Positions 17,499 through 26,896 are shown, counted from the stretch's first letter. The stretch: 64,000 nucleotides of DNA from [Clostridium] viride DSM 6836 (GCA_000620945.1 JHZO01000004.1:558001-622000); one strand, 5' to 3'. Made by a program: numbers and translations. Notes: generated by a model not told the origin, from the sequence alone.

Positions 17499-18275
17499 CT
17501 ATGCTTGAATCGATGCTTTCATGTGATTCACATAGTCTCGTAGATAAGGTTCTGCTTGCTCGCCATAGGCTTCCATTATCTTGACAATGGCGCTTCCTAC
17601 GATGACCCCGTTAGCACCGCTTTGCACCATGGTCTTTGCCTGCTCCGGGGTGGCGATCCCAAAGCCCACACAGACAGGCACATCGGTGACCGACTGAATT
17701 GTTTGGATCATGCTGGCTAAGTCCGTTGTAATTTTCTCTCGCACTCCAGTGACACCCATGGAGGAAACCAGATAAATAAACCCGCTGGCATCTTGGGCAA
17801 GACGCTTGATTCGAGCTTCCGAAGTGGGAGCAATCATGGAGATGATATGCACTTGATGCCTTTGGGCAAAGGGCAGAAGCTCGTCGCGTTCCTCATAGGG
17901 CAAGTCTGGAATGATGATACCATCGACGCCAACTTGGGCACATCGCTGAAAAAAGGCATCATAGCCAAAACAAAAGATTGGGTTGAGGTAGCTTAGAAAC
18001 ACCAAGGGGATCTGTGTTTTGCTTCGAACGCGTTCTACCAGGTCAAACACCTTTGAAAGGGTAGTTCCGGCCTTAAGAGCCCGTACGTTCGCGGCTTCGA
18101 TCACTTTGCCTTCCGCGACGGGGTCGGAGAAGGGAATTCCAAGTTCGATCAGGTCGGCACCTGCGTCTGCCATGGCCAAGACATAGTCTTCGGTTTTTGA
18201 AAGGTTGGGGTCTCCTGCCGTTAAAAATCCGATAAAAGCAGACCCGTTTTGAAATGCGTTCTCAATCTTACTCAT
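17499..18275 (-). CDS. trpA: Tryptophan synthase alpha subunit
   Basis: Cleaves indole-3-glycerol phosphate to indole and glyceraldehyde 3-phosphate inside the alpha2-beta2 complex. 258 residues, TIM barrel. The catalytic pair is visible in [17 protein letters not shown] (Glu and Asp). [10 protein letters not shown] and GVIVGSAIV form the phosphate-binding loops. The ATG overlaps the end of trpB by 8 bp. Last gene of the trpEGDCFBA operon. Confidence 0.95.
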   Translation of the reverse strand: MSKIENAFQNGSAFIGFLTAGDPNLSKTEDYVLAMADAGADLIELGIPFSDPVAEGKVIEAANVRALKAGTTLSKVFDLVERVRSKTQIPLVFLSYLNPIFCFGYDAFFQRCAQVGVDGIIIPDLPYEERDELLPFAQRHQVHIISMIAPTSEARIKRLAQDASGFIYLVSSMGVTGVREKITTDLASMIQTIQSVTDVPVCVGFGIATPEQAKTMVQSGANGVIVGSAIVKIMEAYGEQAEPYLRDYVNHMKASIQA

Positions 18276-19452
18276 GGATACTTACTCCTCTGTGTCTGGC
18301 TATGGCAGCGACATCCTTGTCTCCTCGGCCGGATAAGCAGACGATGATGATTTGATCCGGGCTCATGGTGGGGGCCACTTGTTTCACGTAGGCGATGGCA
18401 TGGGCAGATTCAATCGCGGGAATGATTCCTTCCATGCGGGCAAGGTATTCAAAGGCGTCGATGGCTTCCTGATCCGTGATGGGAACGTATTGTGCACGGC
18501 CAATGTCGTGCAGGTGGGCGTGCTCTGGGCCGATGCCTGGATAGTCCAGTCCGGCAGAAATGGAGTGAACGGGTGCGATTTGCCCAAACTCTTTCTGGCA
18601 GAAATAAGATTTCATGCCATGAAAAATGCCCAACCGACCCTTAGCTAGGGCCGCAGCATGCTTATCGGTCTCGATTCCATGCCCGGCTGCTTCGCAGCCA
18701 ACCAATTGAACCAAATCGTCCGGAATGAACTCATAGAACATTCCCATGGCGTTGCTGCCCCCACCAACGCAGGCAATCACCATATCCGGCAGCTTATGTT
18801 CAACGGCTAGTATCTGCTCTCTTGCTTCGCGACTGATCACGCTTTGAAAATCACGAACAATTGTGGGGAAGGGGTGAGGCCCCATGACGGAACCGAAGAC
18901 GTATAGCGTGTCTTGGACGCGAGAAGTCCATTCACGCATGGCCTCATTCACCGCATCTTTTAAGGTTTGAGTTCCGCTGGTGACAGCGTGTACCTTGGCA
19001 CCCAAAAGTTCCATGCGATACACATTGAGAGCTTGCCGTTCGGTATCCTCTTTGCCCATGAAAATTTCACATTCCATATCCAATAGGGCGGCCGCCGTTG
19101 CCGTGGCAACCCCATGTTGACCGGCTCCCGTTTCGGCAATGACTCTGGTTTTTCCCATTTTTTTGGCAAGCAATACTTGGCCGAGCACGTTGTTGATTTT
19201 GTGAGAGCCGGTGTGATTTAAATCCTCGCGTTTAATGTAAATCTTAGGGCCACCCAAATCGCGCGTCATTTTCTCAGCATAGTAAAGTAGGGAGGGTCTT
19301 CCCGCGTAGGTTTCGAAAAGGTGCTGTAGTTCTTGGCAAAATTCCGGATCGGTTTTATAGAACTCGTATTGCTGCTCTAGGCGAATCACTTCGTTCATTA
19401 AGGTTTCAGGAATGTATTGACCACCGTACATTCCGAACTTTCCGTTAGACAT
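18268..19452 (-). CDS. trpB: Tryptophan synthase beta subunit
   Basis: PLP enzyme that condenses indole with serine to give tryptophan. 394 residues, the usual TrpB1 length. The PLP lysine is in HTGSHKINN, the glycine-rich phosphate loop in [10 protein letters not shown], and the monovalent-cation and COMM regions are present. ATG 19452 follows GAGGAG; a TTG three codons upstream is an alternative. It overlaps trpF by 8 bp. Confidence 0.96.
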   Translation of the reverse strand: MSNGKFGMYGGQYIPETLMNEVIRLEQQYEFYKTDPEFCQELQHLFETYAGRPSLLYYAEKMTRDLGGPKIYIKREDLNHTGSHKINNVLGQVLLAKKMGKTRVIAETGAGQHGVATATAAALLDMECEIFMGKEDTERQALNVYRMELLGAKVHAVTSGTQTLKDAVNEAMREWTSRVQDTLYVFGSVMGPHPFPTIVRDFQSVISREAREQILAVEHKLPDMVIACVGGGSNAMGMFYEFIPDDLVQLVGCEAAGHGIETDKHAAALAKGRLGIFHGMKSYFCQKEFGQIAPVHSISAGLDYPGIGPEHAHLHDIGRAQYVPITDQEAIDAFEYLARMEGIIPAIESAHAIAYVKQVAPTMSPDQIIIVCLSGRGDKDVAAIARHRGVSIHE

Positions 19453-20008
19453 TTCCAACACTCCTCACGATGGTTTCAATTTTCTGTCGATCTTTTAGCC
19501 CCTCGGTTTCGACTCCGCTGGAAACATCGATTCCGAACGGATTTACCTGAATGGCTTGGGGCAAATTTTCGAGGGTAATCCCCCCGGCTAAAAAGAAGGG
19601 TTGCTCTGTTTTTGGAATCTGAGACCAGTCAAAGGGAATCCCGCTTCCTGCTTCCTGGCTGTCAAACAAAAGGTAATCCGCATTGTTCGGAATGGGGTCT
19701 CCAATTCGGACGGCCTTGATGACCGGAACAGCGATCTGTTCAATGTACTCCTCGGTTTCGCTTCCGTGAAGCTGCACCATGTCAACGATTCCCTCTCGGA
19801 GCACCTCTTCAATGAAAGAGAGCTCGTCATCCATAAACACCCCCACGGCAGTGATCTGAGGATCCAGTCGAGATTTCAGGAACTTTGCATGTTCCAGTGG
19901 AACCTGCCGTTTGCTTTTCGTAAACACAAAGCCGATAAAATCCGGCTTTGCCGCATTGACATACTCAATGTCGCACGCACGAAACAGTCCGCAAATCTTA
20001 ATCTTCAT
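19445..20008 (-). CDS. trpF: Phosphoribosylanthranilate isomerase
   Basis: Amadori isomerase converting phosphoribosylanthranilate to CdRP. 187 residues, slightly shorter than many TrpF. The N-terminal KIKICGL carries the catalytic Cys, VQLHGSE is conserved, the general-acid Asp is in LLFDSQ, and [12 protein letters not shown] and IDVSSGVE form the phosphate sites. The start overlaps the trpC stop by 4 bp (ATGA). Confidence 0.93.
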   Translation of the reverse strand: MKIKICGLFRACDIEYVNAAKPDFIGFVFTKSKRQVPLEHAKFLKSRLDPQITAVGVFMDDELSFIEEVLREGIVDMVQLHGSETEEYIEQIAVPVIKAVRIGDPIPNNADYLLFDSQEAGSGIPFDWSQIPKTEQPFFLAGGITLENLPQAIQVNPFGIDVSSGVETEGLKDRQKIETIVRSVGNV

Positions 20009-20742
20009 CGAACTTCCCCCTTGAAGCTGCGCAGCATCGCCGCTTTATTCGGACTTCTCATGAAGGCTTCGCCAATCAGAACGGCATTAACGCCATGTTG
20101 GGTCAAAAGCTCAATATCCTGCCGGGAGTGTATCCCACTTTCGGCCACATAAAGAATGTGAGCCGGTACGTATTCTCGTAGCTTCAAGGATGTTTTGATA
20201 TCGACTTCAAAGGTTTCTAGGTTTCGGTTATTTACCCCAACAATCTTGGCCCCGCATCGCAGCGATTTCTGTAACTGCGGGAGGCTGTGGCTCTCCACCA
20301 GGGTGGAAAGCCCCAAATGCTCAGCAAGCGTGATGAATTGGGCAAGAGTTTCTTCTTCCAAGACTTCTGCAATGAGTAGCACGGCGGAAGCACCCCAAAG
20401 TTTCGCCTCGTAGATTTGGTAGGGATCGATCACAAAATCCTTCCGTAGGGTGGGGGTGCTTACCTGTTGACTGATTTCCTGTAAGTGCTCTCCGCTTCCT
20501 AAAAAATACTTCGGTTCCGTGAGTACGGAGATGGCAGAGGCACCGGCGGCTTCATACTCCTTGGCAATGGTAAGGTAAGGGTAGCTTGGGTCCAGTATCC
20601 CCTTGGAGGGGGAGGCCTTTTTTACCTCACAGATGAAAGAGAGGTCCTCCGTGGAGAGTGCTTGATAAAAGGGGAAGGAAAAGCTATCCCGGATTTGCTC
20701 CATCCGTTTCTCGGTTGCTTCGATAATCTGATCTAAAAACAT
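20005..20742 (-). CDS. trpC: Indole-3-glycerol phosphate synthase
   Basis: Ring-closes CdRP to indole-3-glycerol phosphate. 245 residues. FICEVKKASPSKG holds the catalytic lysine, with LRKDFVIDPYQIYEA, LVESHSLPQL, VGVNNRNLETFEVD and LYVAESGIHS all typical. The start is taken as the ATG at 20742, just inside the end of trpD, after GAGGTG; a GTG one codon upstream is possible. Confidence 0.94.
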   Translation of the reverse strand: MFLDQIIEATEKRMEQIRDSFSFPFYQALSTEDLSFICEVKKASPSKGILDPSYPYLTIAKEYEAAGASAISVLTEPKYFLGSGEHLQEISQQVSTPTLRKDFVIDPYQIYEAKLWGASAVLLIAEVLEEETLAQFITLAEHLGLSTLVESHSLPQLQKSLRCGAKIVGVNNRNLETFEVDIKTSLKLREYVPAHILYVAESGIHSRQDIELLTQHGVNAVLIGEAFMRSPNKAAMLRSFKGEVR

Positions 20743-21752
20743 CACATCACCTCATTGGACAGTTTGATAAAGCGCTCTAACTGCTGCATGGCTTTTCCGC
20801 TGTCGATGATGTCTTCCACTTCTTTGATGGCATTTTCCAGCGAGATTTCTTTGGCAACATACAGCGCCGCAGCGGAATTGAGCACGGCAGCGTTGCGCCG
20901 TGACCCCTTCTTACCACTTAAAATTTCAAGGATGATGGCCGCATTCTCGGCAGCATCGCCCCCTACCAGTTCGCTCTTGTGGCAGCGTGCAAATCCGAAT
21001 TGCTCTGGCGTAATTTCGTAGGATTTGACCCAGCCATGCTTCACTTCACAGACCACCGTGGGAGCGGAGAGGGAGATCTCATCCAAACCATCCTTGCCGT
21101 AGACGACCATGGCATTTTCCACACCCAAATTGCAAAGAACCTTCGCAATGGGTTCCACCAAGGCTTCCTCGTACACGCCAAGAAGTTGCATGGTGGCTCC
21201 CGCGGGGTTGGAAAGAGGCCCTAAAATATTGAAGACCGTGCGGATGCCTAGCTCACGGCGGATGGGAGCAACGTATTTCATGGCAATGTGGTAGTTCTGT
21301 GCAAACATAAAACACAAGCCGATTTCCTCCAGAAGCTTTGCGCTTTCTTCTGCCGGAATGGAGATGTTTACCCCAAGGGCTTCCAATACATCGGCAGAAC
21401 CACAGCGGCTAGAGGCGGAGCGGTTCCCGTGCTTGGCAACGGGAATTCCGGCAGCCGAAACAATGATGGCAGCGGTGGTGGAAATGTTGAAACTGTTGGA
21501 ATGATCTCCCCCGGTTCCGACGATTTCCAGTGCCCTTTGATCATGCAGAAGTTTAATGCAATGCTTGCGCATGCCCGCAGCGGAAGCGGTGATCTCCTCA
21601 ATGGTTTCACCCTTACTGGATAAAGCGGTTAGATATGCCGTAATTTGTACGTTGCTGGCCTTGCCGCTCATGATTTCATCCATGATCGTCATGGCTTCTT
21701 CGTAGCTTAAGTCCTCTTTTCGAGATAGCTTAAGAATCGCCTCTTTAATCAT
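20742..21752 (-). CDS. trpD: Anthranilate phosphoribosyltransferase
   Basis: Transfers phosphoribose from PRPP to anthranilate. 336 residues. The PRPP/anthranilate signature GTGGDHSNSFNIST is clear, followed by AKHGNRSASSRCGSADVLEALG. ATG 21752 follows GGAGGTACGAC and overlaps the trpG stop by 8 bp. TrpD is not fused to TrpG here. Confidence 0.95.
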   Translation of the reverse strand: MIKEAILKLSRKEDLSYEEAMTIMDEIMSGKASNVQITAYLTALSSKGETIEEITASAAGMRKHCIKLLHDQRALEIVGTGGDHSNSFNISTTAAIIVSAAGIPVAKHGNRSASSRCGSADVLEALGVNISIPAEESAKLLEEIGLCFMFAQNYHIAMKYVAPIRRELGIRTVFNILGPLSNPAGATMQLLGVYEEALVEPIAKVLCNLGVENAMVVYGKDGLDEISLSAPTVVCEVKHGWVKSYEITPEQFGFARCHKSELVGGDAAENAAIILEILSGKKGSRRNAAVLNSAAALYVAKEISLENAIKEVEDIIDSGKAMQQLERFIKLSNEVM

Positions 21753-22320
21753 GTCGTACCTCCAAAAAGTTCTGAATGATTGCATCGCCATGGTTGGTTA
21801 AAATGGACTCCGGGTGAAACTGAAGTCCGTAAACGGGATGTGTTTTGTGCGCCACGGCCATTATATCGCCACTGGTGGTCGTCGCCACGATGTCCAGCTC
21901 GGAAGGAAGGGTGTCCCGCACTCCGGCAAGAGAGTGGTATCGAGCTACGTGAATGATGCCTGGTACGTTTTGAAATAGAATGCAATTTGGGTTCAACAAA
22001 GCCTGGGACTGCTTTCCGTGCATGAGCTGGCTTGCATAGCTGACGGTGCCTCCATAGGCTTCATAAATGGCCTGATGACCAAGACAGACCCCAAGAATCG
22101 GAATGTGCTCCCCTAAACGACGGACCGTTTCCACGCAGACTCCAGCATCCTTTGGCTTTCCTGGACCGGGAGAAAGGACGATGTGGGAAGGGGAGAGGGC
22201 GGATATCTCCTCCACCGTAAGCTCGTTGTTGCGAATGACTGTAATGTCGGGACAAAAGCTCCCAATGAGTTGATACAGGTTATAGGAAAAGCTATCGTAA
22301 TTATCGATCAATAGAATCAT
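21745..22320 (-). CDS. trpG: Anthranilate synthase glutamine amidotransferase subunit
   Basis: Class I glutaminase giving ammonia to TrpE. 191 residues. The catalytic triad is visible: Cys in LGVCLGHQAI, His and Glu in LQFHPESI; the oxyanion region SPGPGKP is present. The ATG overlaps the trpE stop by 4 bp (ATGA). Confidence 0.94.
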   Translation of the reverse strand: MILLIDNYDSFSYNLYQLIGSFCPDITVIRNNELTVEEISALSPSHIVLSPGPGKPKDAGVCVETVRRLGEHIPILGVCLGHQAIYEAYGGTVSYASQLMHGKQSQALLNPNCILFQNVPGIIHVARYHSLAGVRDTLPSELDIVATTTSGDIMAVAHKTHPVYGLQFHPESILTNHGDAIIQNFLEVRHD

Positions 22321-23786
22321 TGGTGCATACCTCCCTCTGTGGCGTTTAATGCCTCTACCACAGCTTTTGCCTTGTTGAGGCATTCCTCATATTCGAGCTC
22401 GGGAATGCTGTCGGCCACAATGCCGGCTCCCGAACGCACGAACACCTTTCCGTTCTTCTGGAAGCAAAGGCGAATGGCGATGCAAGTATCCATATTCCCG
22501 TTGAAGTCCAGATAGCCCACCGCCCCGCCATAGATGCCTCGCTTGTTGCCTTCCAGTTCGTTAATGATCTCACAGGCGCGCAGTTTGGGGGCTCCGGACA
22601 AGGTTCCGGCTGGAAGAACGGCTTCGATGGCATCCATTGCGGTGCAATCCTCACGGAGTTCACCACGAATGGTGGAGCCAATGTGCATCACGTGGGAGAA
22701 GCGCAAGATGGATTGGTAATCTTCTACTTGAACGCTACCGAACTTGCTGATTTTCCCCAAATCGTTCCGGCCCAAATCCACAAGCATATTGTGCTCGGCC
22801 AGTTCCTTTTCGTCGGTTAAGAGTTCTCGTTCCAGGGCAAGGTCTTCCGCTTGCGTTTGCCCTCTCTTTCGGGTTCCCGCGATGGGGAAGGTGTGCAGGA
22901 CCGAGTCTTGCAGCTTGACTAAGGTTTCAGGAGAGGCTCCGGCTAGTTCCATGTGATCGCTTCCAAAATAGAACATATAGGGTGAGGGGTTCGTCCTGCG
23001 AAGCATACGGTAAGTATTGAGGAGACTTCCCTCAAAATCAGCTTCTAAGCGGTTGGACAGAACCACTTGAAAGATATCCCCTTCCACAATGTGCTGCTTT
23101 GCAGTTTCTACCATGTCACAGTACTGATCGGCATCAAAGAGCGGACGGAATTCTGATTTGAGCTCCCCAGAGTAGTCAATGTCCGGAAGGGGCTGGCGCA
23201 AAAGCTGCTTGATCCGTTGGATTTCTTGAATCGCTTCTTCATATTGTGTCGAAAGATCCTGGGCGCTAATGTTCACGATGATAAAAAGTTTTTGCAGCAG
23301 ATTATCAAACACAATGACGTTTTGAAACAACATTAAATCGACATCATAAAAATTCTCTTCATCCGGAGAGTCCAAGACGAGGGTTGGCTCACTGTATTTG
23401 ATGTAGTCATATGCAAAGTAGCCCACTAGACCACCGGTGAAGGGGGGAAGATAGGAAAGCTTCGGAGAGGTAAACGTGCGCATCAAATCCCGAATGTAAT
23501 CGCTGGGGTTGGCGACCAAGCGTTTCTCGATGGTTTCCTGCGTGATGGTTAACTCGCCGTTGAGGCAGGTGAGTTCCAGGGAGGGCTGATAGCCTAAAAA
23601 CGTGTATCGACCCCATGCCTTGGAATCCTCTACGCTTTCGAGCAAAAAAGTATGACTTGAAATGGTTTTAAGTGCTTTCAGCACGGCAATGGGAGACGTC
23701 ATATCCGATGGGATTTCGCAGCTAATGGGAATAAAATGATAGTCTTTCGCGTAGGCTTGCGCCTCTTCAATCGATGGCTGATACAA
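22317..23786 (-). CDS. trpE: Anthranilate synthase component I
   Basis: Converts chorismate to anthranilate with ammonia from TrpG. 489 residues. The N-terminal domain carries the LLES motif (HTFLLESVEDSKAWGRYTF), where tryptophan binds for feedback inhibition. The catalytic domain shows GDIFQVVLSNR, PIAGTRKRG, HNMLVDLGRNDLG and LPAGTLSGAPKLRA. It follows the attenuator directly, with AGGAGGTATG as ribosome binding site. First structural gene of the trp operon. Confidence 0.96.
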   Translation of the reverse strand: MYQPSIEEAQAYAKDYHFIPISCEIPSDMTSPIAVLKALKTISSHTFLLESVEDSKAWGRYTFLGYQPSLELTCLNGELTITQETIEKRLVANPSDYIRDLMRTFTSPKLSYLPPFTGGLVGYFAYDYIKYSEPTLVLDSPDEENFYDVDLMLFQNVIVFDNLLQKLFIIVNISAQDLSTQYEEAIQEIQRIKQLLRQPLPDIDYSGELKSEFRPLFDADQYCDMVETAKQHIVEGDIFQVVLSNRLEADFEGSLLNTYRMLRRTNPSPYMFYFGSDHMELAGASPETLVKLQDSVLHTFPIAGTRKRGQTQAEDLALERELLTDEKELAEHNMLVDLGRNDLGKISKFGSVQVEDYQSILRFSHVMHIGSTIRGELREDCTAMDAIEAVLPAGTLSGAPKLRACEIINELEGNKRGIYGGAVGYLDFNGNMDTCIAIRLCFQKNGKVFVRSGAGIVADSIPELEYEECLNKAKAVVEALNATEGGMHQ

Positions 23787-23812
23787 ACCACATACCTCCT
23801 AAAAAATACAAC

Positions 23813-23848
23813 AACCCCCTCGGCTCACTTGCGTGAACCGAGGGGGTT
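23813..23848 (-). terminator. trp attenuator (3:4 hairpin)
   Basis: A stem of about 16 bp with one mismatch (23813-23828 with 23833-23848) is followed on the minus strand by TTGTATTTTTT and then the trpE ribosome binding site. It lies 27 bp after the leader-peptide stop codon. Confidence 0.88.
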
Positions 23849-23874
23849 GAATCGCTTTTACGATTTGTAAAAAG

Positions 23875-23973
23875 CTATATCTCTCCCATACCTCTGCACG
23901 ACAAAGTGACCCTGTTATCTGTAACAGAGCACCACCAGAGCCATGCAGTTGTCGTGAAAGAAATACAGTTCAT
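23875..23973 (-). CDS. trpL: trp operon leader peptide
   Basis: A 32-codon frame starting ATG at 23973 after TTGGGAGATTGCT. Residues 11-14 are Trp-Leu-Trp-Trp; stop TAG. The promoter lies upstream and the attenuator hairpin downstream. The mRNA around it has the elements of ribosome-mediated attenuation: region 1 CACGACAA (before the Trp codons) is exactly complementary to TTGTCGTG after them, a CTGTTA/TAACAG hairpin lies just after the Trp codons (23912-23927), and GAGG-UAU-GGG near the stop can pair with the CCCCCTC of the terminator 5' arm. Low tryptophan would stall a ribosome at W11-W14 and favour read-through. Confidence 0.88.
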   Translation of the reverse strand: MNCISFTTTAWLWWCSVTDNRVTLSCRGMGEI

Positions 23974-24003
23974 AGCAATCTCCCAATAAAATGGATTTTG
24001 TGA

Positions 24004-24032
24004 ATCATAGCATATCCGCATCTCTTTGTAAA
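24004..24032 (-). promoter_or_regulatory. trp operon promoter
   Basis: TTTACA (24032-24027), 17 bp, TATGAT (24009-24004) on the minus strand. A perfect 8-bp inverted repeat, ATCATAGC (24004-24011) and GCTATGAT (24039-24046), brackets the promoter and may be an operator. Confidence 0.72.
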
Positions 24033-24131
24033 TATCAAGCTATGATATGTTGCGGATTTGGTTCTTGTGCAAAGGGAAATGAAATCGATCTTTCTTACTT
24101 TTGTGAAAAGTAATGGGGACGGCGCTGGAAG

Positions 24132-24332
24132 TCAGGACGCTTCCTCTTCGAATTTACTTAAGAATAGCTCTTCGGACTCCAGCTGTGCATTGACCAGCTC
24201 TGCTTTGAGGGAATCGAGTTGGGTGATGATGTCGGTCATTTTGTTGAATAAGTAGCAGTATTCTTTTGACGTGGAGAGCATGTAATTTAACCATCCTTCT
24301 AAAATAAATTTACGAGTTTGAATTGCTTGCAT
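24132..24332 (-). CDS. Small hypothetical protein, possibly coiled-coil
   Basis: A 66-codon frame (or 49 codons from the Met at 24281, which has AAGGATGG upstream). The C-terminal half is acidic and helical (TDIITQLDSLKAELVNAQLESEELF) with heptad-like leucines. It lies between the LuxR-type regulator and the trp promoter on the same strand as both. I do not recognise a family. Gene status is uncertain because the first ATG lacks a good ribosome binding site. Confidence 0.4.
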   Translation of the reverse strand: MQAIQTRKFILEGWLNYMLSTSKEYCYLFNKMTDIITQLDSLKAELVNAQLESEELFLSKFEEEAS

Positions 24333-24491
24333 ACGATTTTGTAAACCACACCAAGAATTCTAGGGTTTATGTTTTGACCACGGTTTATTCTACTGCATAA
24401 ATTCGGTAGAAAATGTCGCAAGAAGTCGAAAAAGATGTGGTTTCAATAGATTGTCGTTTGTTACAAAGAATTACCGCAATTTATTGTGTTT

Positions 24492-25724
24492 TTAGTCTGA
24501 ATAAATAAACTCCACCAACTCATAGCGAGTGGATACTCCTAACTTTTTAAAACAGTTGTAAACCAGTTTTTTCACCGTACCAATGCTGATGCATAGGGCA
24601 TGGGCAATGCTTTGGTTGCTGTATCCGTCCATTAAGAGGGAAAAGATTTCCGATTCTCGCTTCGAAAGCAGGGAACGCAGATGATTGAGTTTATCGATCT
24701 GTTTCTCCTGGCTAAAGTGACATAGGGTCGCCAATTGATGCCCCTGGTAAATAGTGGGGACAAACTCTAGGGCAAGAGTCTCTCCGTTTTGATCTTTTTG
24801 TAGTGTACCAAAGGTATGCGTTAAGGTTATGTGACTGGTTTGAAATGCTGCAGATTGTAAGACTTCATCAATGTTGATGCCCTTTTGTAGGATGACTTGT
24901 TCAAACAAAGCATTGTGATCGGCAAATTCAAATGCTCCCAATTCATTCTTAATAATGGTGCACGTTGGAAAAAAGAAGGACTTTCTATGTTTTTGCGGCG
25001 TTAGGTGGGTTAGGTTTGCGGTGTCGAGTAAGACTCCCTTCAGGATTACTTTGTTTACCGTGTTGAGTGGGATGGCCGTGACAGTAAAATGAGCCGCGTT
25101 CAGAGTTTCAAAATACTGAATGGTCTTATTCTCGGCAAGACACTTGTCTAGGATGCTGCAATCCCTGAAATTACTAGCATTTTTAAAGAGAAGCATGAGG
25201 TCGTATCCAATGAAGATTTTCAACATATCATTGGTACCTTGCCTGCCATCGATGGATTCGATGATGTAAGAATCCTCTGTTTTCGAAACAATGATGCAGA
25301 AAAAGAACTCCTCCTGAATGGAATACTCTGGGATGGATTCCAAGTTCTTGTCCAAAGTACGCTGGGGGACGTCATTGGAACACTTTGTCCCGATGCCATA
25401 TAAGAACTTCCCCTTCGTTTCAATGGTGGTTTCCCATGTATGCCCATCTTGAAGAAGGGCCAAGTAGGAAAAAATTCCCTGTTTGGAAATCCATTTACCA
25501 TAGTTGAGATATAACGTTTCACAGGTTGGGCGGGACAAAAATTCTCGGATATCCTTACCGAGAATAATTTGATTGTGATATAAGCGATTGTTGGTTTCAT
25601 TGCTTTTCACATAACAGAAGGTACCATCGTCTCGTTGTTCAATGCAAAATACGCGGCAATTTGGATCCTCCCAATAGTTTGCGACGGTCTCTTTCGTATA
25701 TCTTAATCTCGGCCACTTTTTCAT
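24492..25724 (-). CDS. LuxR-type transcriptional regulator with uncharacterised N-terminal domain
   Basis: About 410 residues. The last 65 are a GerE/LuxR helix-turn-helix: LRSLLSKRESEIFSLLMDGYSNQSIAHALCISIGTVKKLVYNCFKKLGVSTRYEL. The first roughly 340 residues match no domain I recognise; they may hold one or two PAS-like sensing modules (FFCIIVSKTEDSYIIESIDG region). ATG 25724 follows AAGGGTGG. No kinase or transporter gene is adjacent, so the signal and targets are unknown. A TTTACA-N17-TAAATT promoter-like pair lies about 100 bp upstream. Confidence 0.75.
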   Translation of the reverse strand: MKKWPRLRYTKETVANYWEDPNCRVFCIEQRDDGTFCYVKSNETNNRLYHNQIILGKDIREFLSRPTCETLYLNYGKWISKQGIFSYLALLQDGHTWETTIETKGKFLYGIGTKCSNDVPQRTLDKNLESIPEYSIQEEFFFCIIVSKTEDSYIIESIDGRQGTNDMLKIFIGYDLMLLFKNASNFRDCSILDKCLAENKTIQYFETLNAAHFTVTAIPLNTVNKVILKGVLLDTANLTHLTPQKHRKSFFFPTCTIIKNELGAFEFADHNALFEQVILQKGINIDEVLQSAAFQTSHITLTHTFGTLQKDQNGETLALEFVPTIYQGHQLATLCHFSQEKQIDKLNHLRSLLSKRESEIFSLLMDGYSNQSIAHALCISIGTVKKLVYNCFKKLGVSTRYELVEFIYSD

Positions 25725-25928
25725 TAACAACCACCCTTTTATTGGTTAATCGAACAAAAGAATCGGTATTTTGGTATTTGATATGTCAAACTTCAAGTTA
25801 ATTTACCACTAAACCATAAAAATGTAAAGGATAGAGGTGAATAAAATATAACTTATTTTTGCTCAGTTTTTTAGCGCAGTTTTTATTAAGGTGATTTCCG
25901 CTTCTTTATAGTTTCGTTAATATAAATA

Positions 25929-25966
25929 AAAAGCCAGAGCTTGGATCTCCAAACTCTGGCTTTTTT
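25929..25966 (-). terminator. Terminator after the 51-residue peptide gene
   Basis: A stem of about 15 bp (AAAAGCCAGAG... with CTCTGGCTTTT) lies just after the stop at 25980 on the minus strand and is A/T-flanked on both sides. Confidence 0.75.
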
Positions 25967-25979
25967 CAATTTGAACGGA

Positions 25980-26135
25980 TTAAGCGCCTCCGATGGCTCG
26001 AATTCCATCCTCCTCGATAATCATGCTATTGGTACTGTCCTCGCTTTTGAGGCCAGAGCTGGTTTTACCATTTGGTTCGCTACCCGGCTTGACGGCCTTT
26101 TTTGCGTTTTTTTGTTCGTTGGTTGAATTGGTCAT
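25980..26135 (-). CDS. 51-residue hydrophilic peptide, unknown
   Basis: ATG at 26135 follows GGAGGTGAAGC at ideal spacing and the frame ends at a strong terminator, so this is very likely a real gene. The peptide begins MTNSTNEQKNAKKAVKPGSE, is rich in Lys, Ser, Asn and Gly, has no Cys and no membrane segment, and ends IIEEDGIRAIGGA. I do not recognise it. A precursor of a processed peptide (leader plus GIRAIGGA tail) is one idea, but no modification enzyme or exporter is adjacent. Confidence 0.6.
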   Translation of the reverse strand: MTNSTNEQKNAKKAVKPGSEPNGKTSSGLKSEDSTNSMIIEEDGIRAIGGA

Positions 26136-26223
26136 GTGCTTCACCTCCATAGTACCAGTATCTAGTATTTTCGGTTTCCCTATGCATCCCATTAAAATCC
26201 TTGCTTGGATCTGTTGCCCTTTA

Positions 26224-26259
26224 AAACAAGGAAGGCTGCCCAATCTAGGGCAGCCTTCC
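26224..26259 (-). terminator. Terminator after the DUF1259 gene
   Basis: A perfect 12-bp stem (26230-26241 with 26248-26259) followed on the minus strand by TTGTTTT. Confidence 0.85.
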
Positions 26260-26287
26260 AGATGCAATGGGAACGATGGATCGATGG

Positions 26288-26674
26288 TTATACTAATTTT
26301 GAGATGATTTCCACAAATTTTTCTGGTGGGCTAATGGTCAAAAGATGCAGATACATGAGTTTGGGATTATCGAACAACCAGTGGGAATGAATGGCGCTGA
26401 CCACGATTCCACTGTTGGTTAAGTAATTCGTAATCGCCGGAACTTCACTTTCGAGTAATACCATTTCGCCCGTGATCAAAGAATCGCCCTTTAAGTTAGG
26501 TGCTTCTATCTGAAACATGTGCTCCAAGGAATGAAACGGAGTACTTGCAATGGTGGCTTGGATGTCCTTACGTTTGACCGATAAGATACAAACGCTGCCT
26601 TCCATTTTGCCTTTGCCACCAATCATTTGCCCGAGCTTTTCACATAAGGGACTGAATTGATTTATCGCTTCCAT
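26288..26674 (-). CDS. DUF1259 (LpqO-like) domain protein
   Basis: 128 residues matching one DUF1259 repeat: CILSVKRKDIQATI, FQIEAP...GDSLITGEMVLLESEVPAITNYLTNSGIVVSAIHSHWLFDNPKLMYLHLLTISPPEKFVEIISKL. Full-length LpqO-type proteins have two such repeats and often a lipoprotein signal; this is a single-domain cytosolic form. No biochemical function is known. ATG 26674 follows GCGGAGGTATTCAG; the frame stays open upstream but there it is antisense to the Cys-rich microprotein and is low-complexity, so it is not coding. Confidence 0.7.
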   Translation of the reverse strand: MEAINQFSPLCEKLGQMIGGKGKMEGSVCILSVKRKDIQATIASTPFHSLEHMFQIEAPNLKGDSLITGEMVLLESEVPAITNYLTNSGIVVSAIHSHWLFDNPKLMYLHLLTISPPEKFVEIISKLV

Positions 26675-26896
26675 CTGAATACCTCCGCACCATTCTATGA
26701 CAGAGAAGCCTAGAATGCTCGGATAAAGATGGGTTTGATGGGCGTATGGAAGGGGTGCTGGAATGCTTGAGCATGTATTCGCTCGAAACATCCATTCAAC
26801 TTTCTCGGAAAGCTCACCAAGAGCTAGGAATTCGCATATCTTACGATATGGCAGCTGGCAAGCATAGATACATAACCTAGGAAGGGAGGGTGTACT

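Noticed and set aside
23787-24000. T-box or TRAP control of the trp operon
   Set aside because: No T-box sequence (AGGGTGGNACCGCG) and no GAG/UAG repeats; the leader peptide explains the region.
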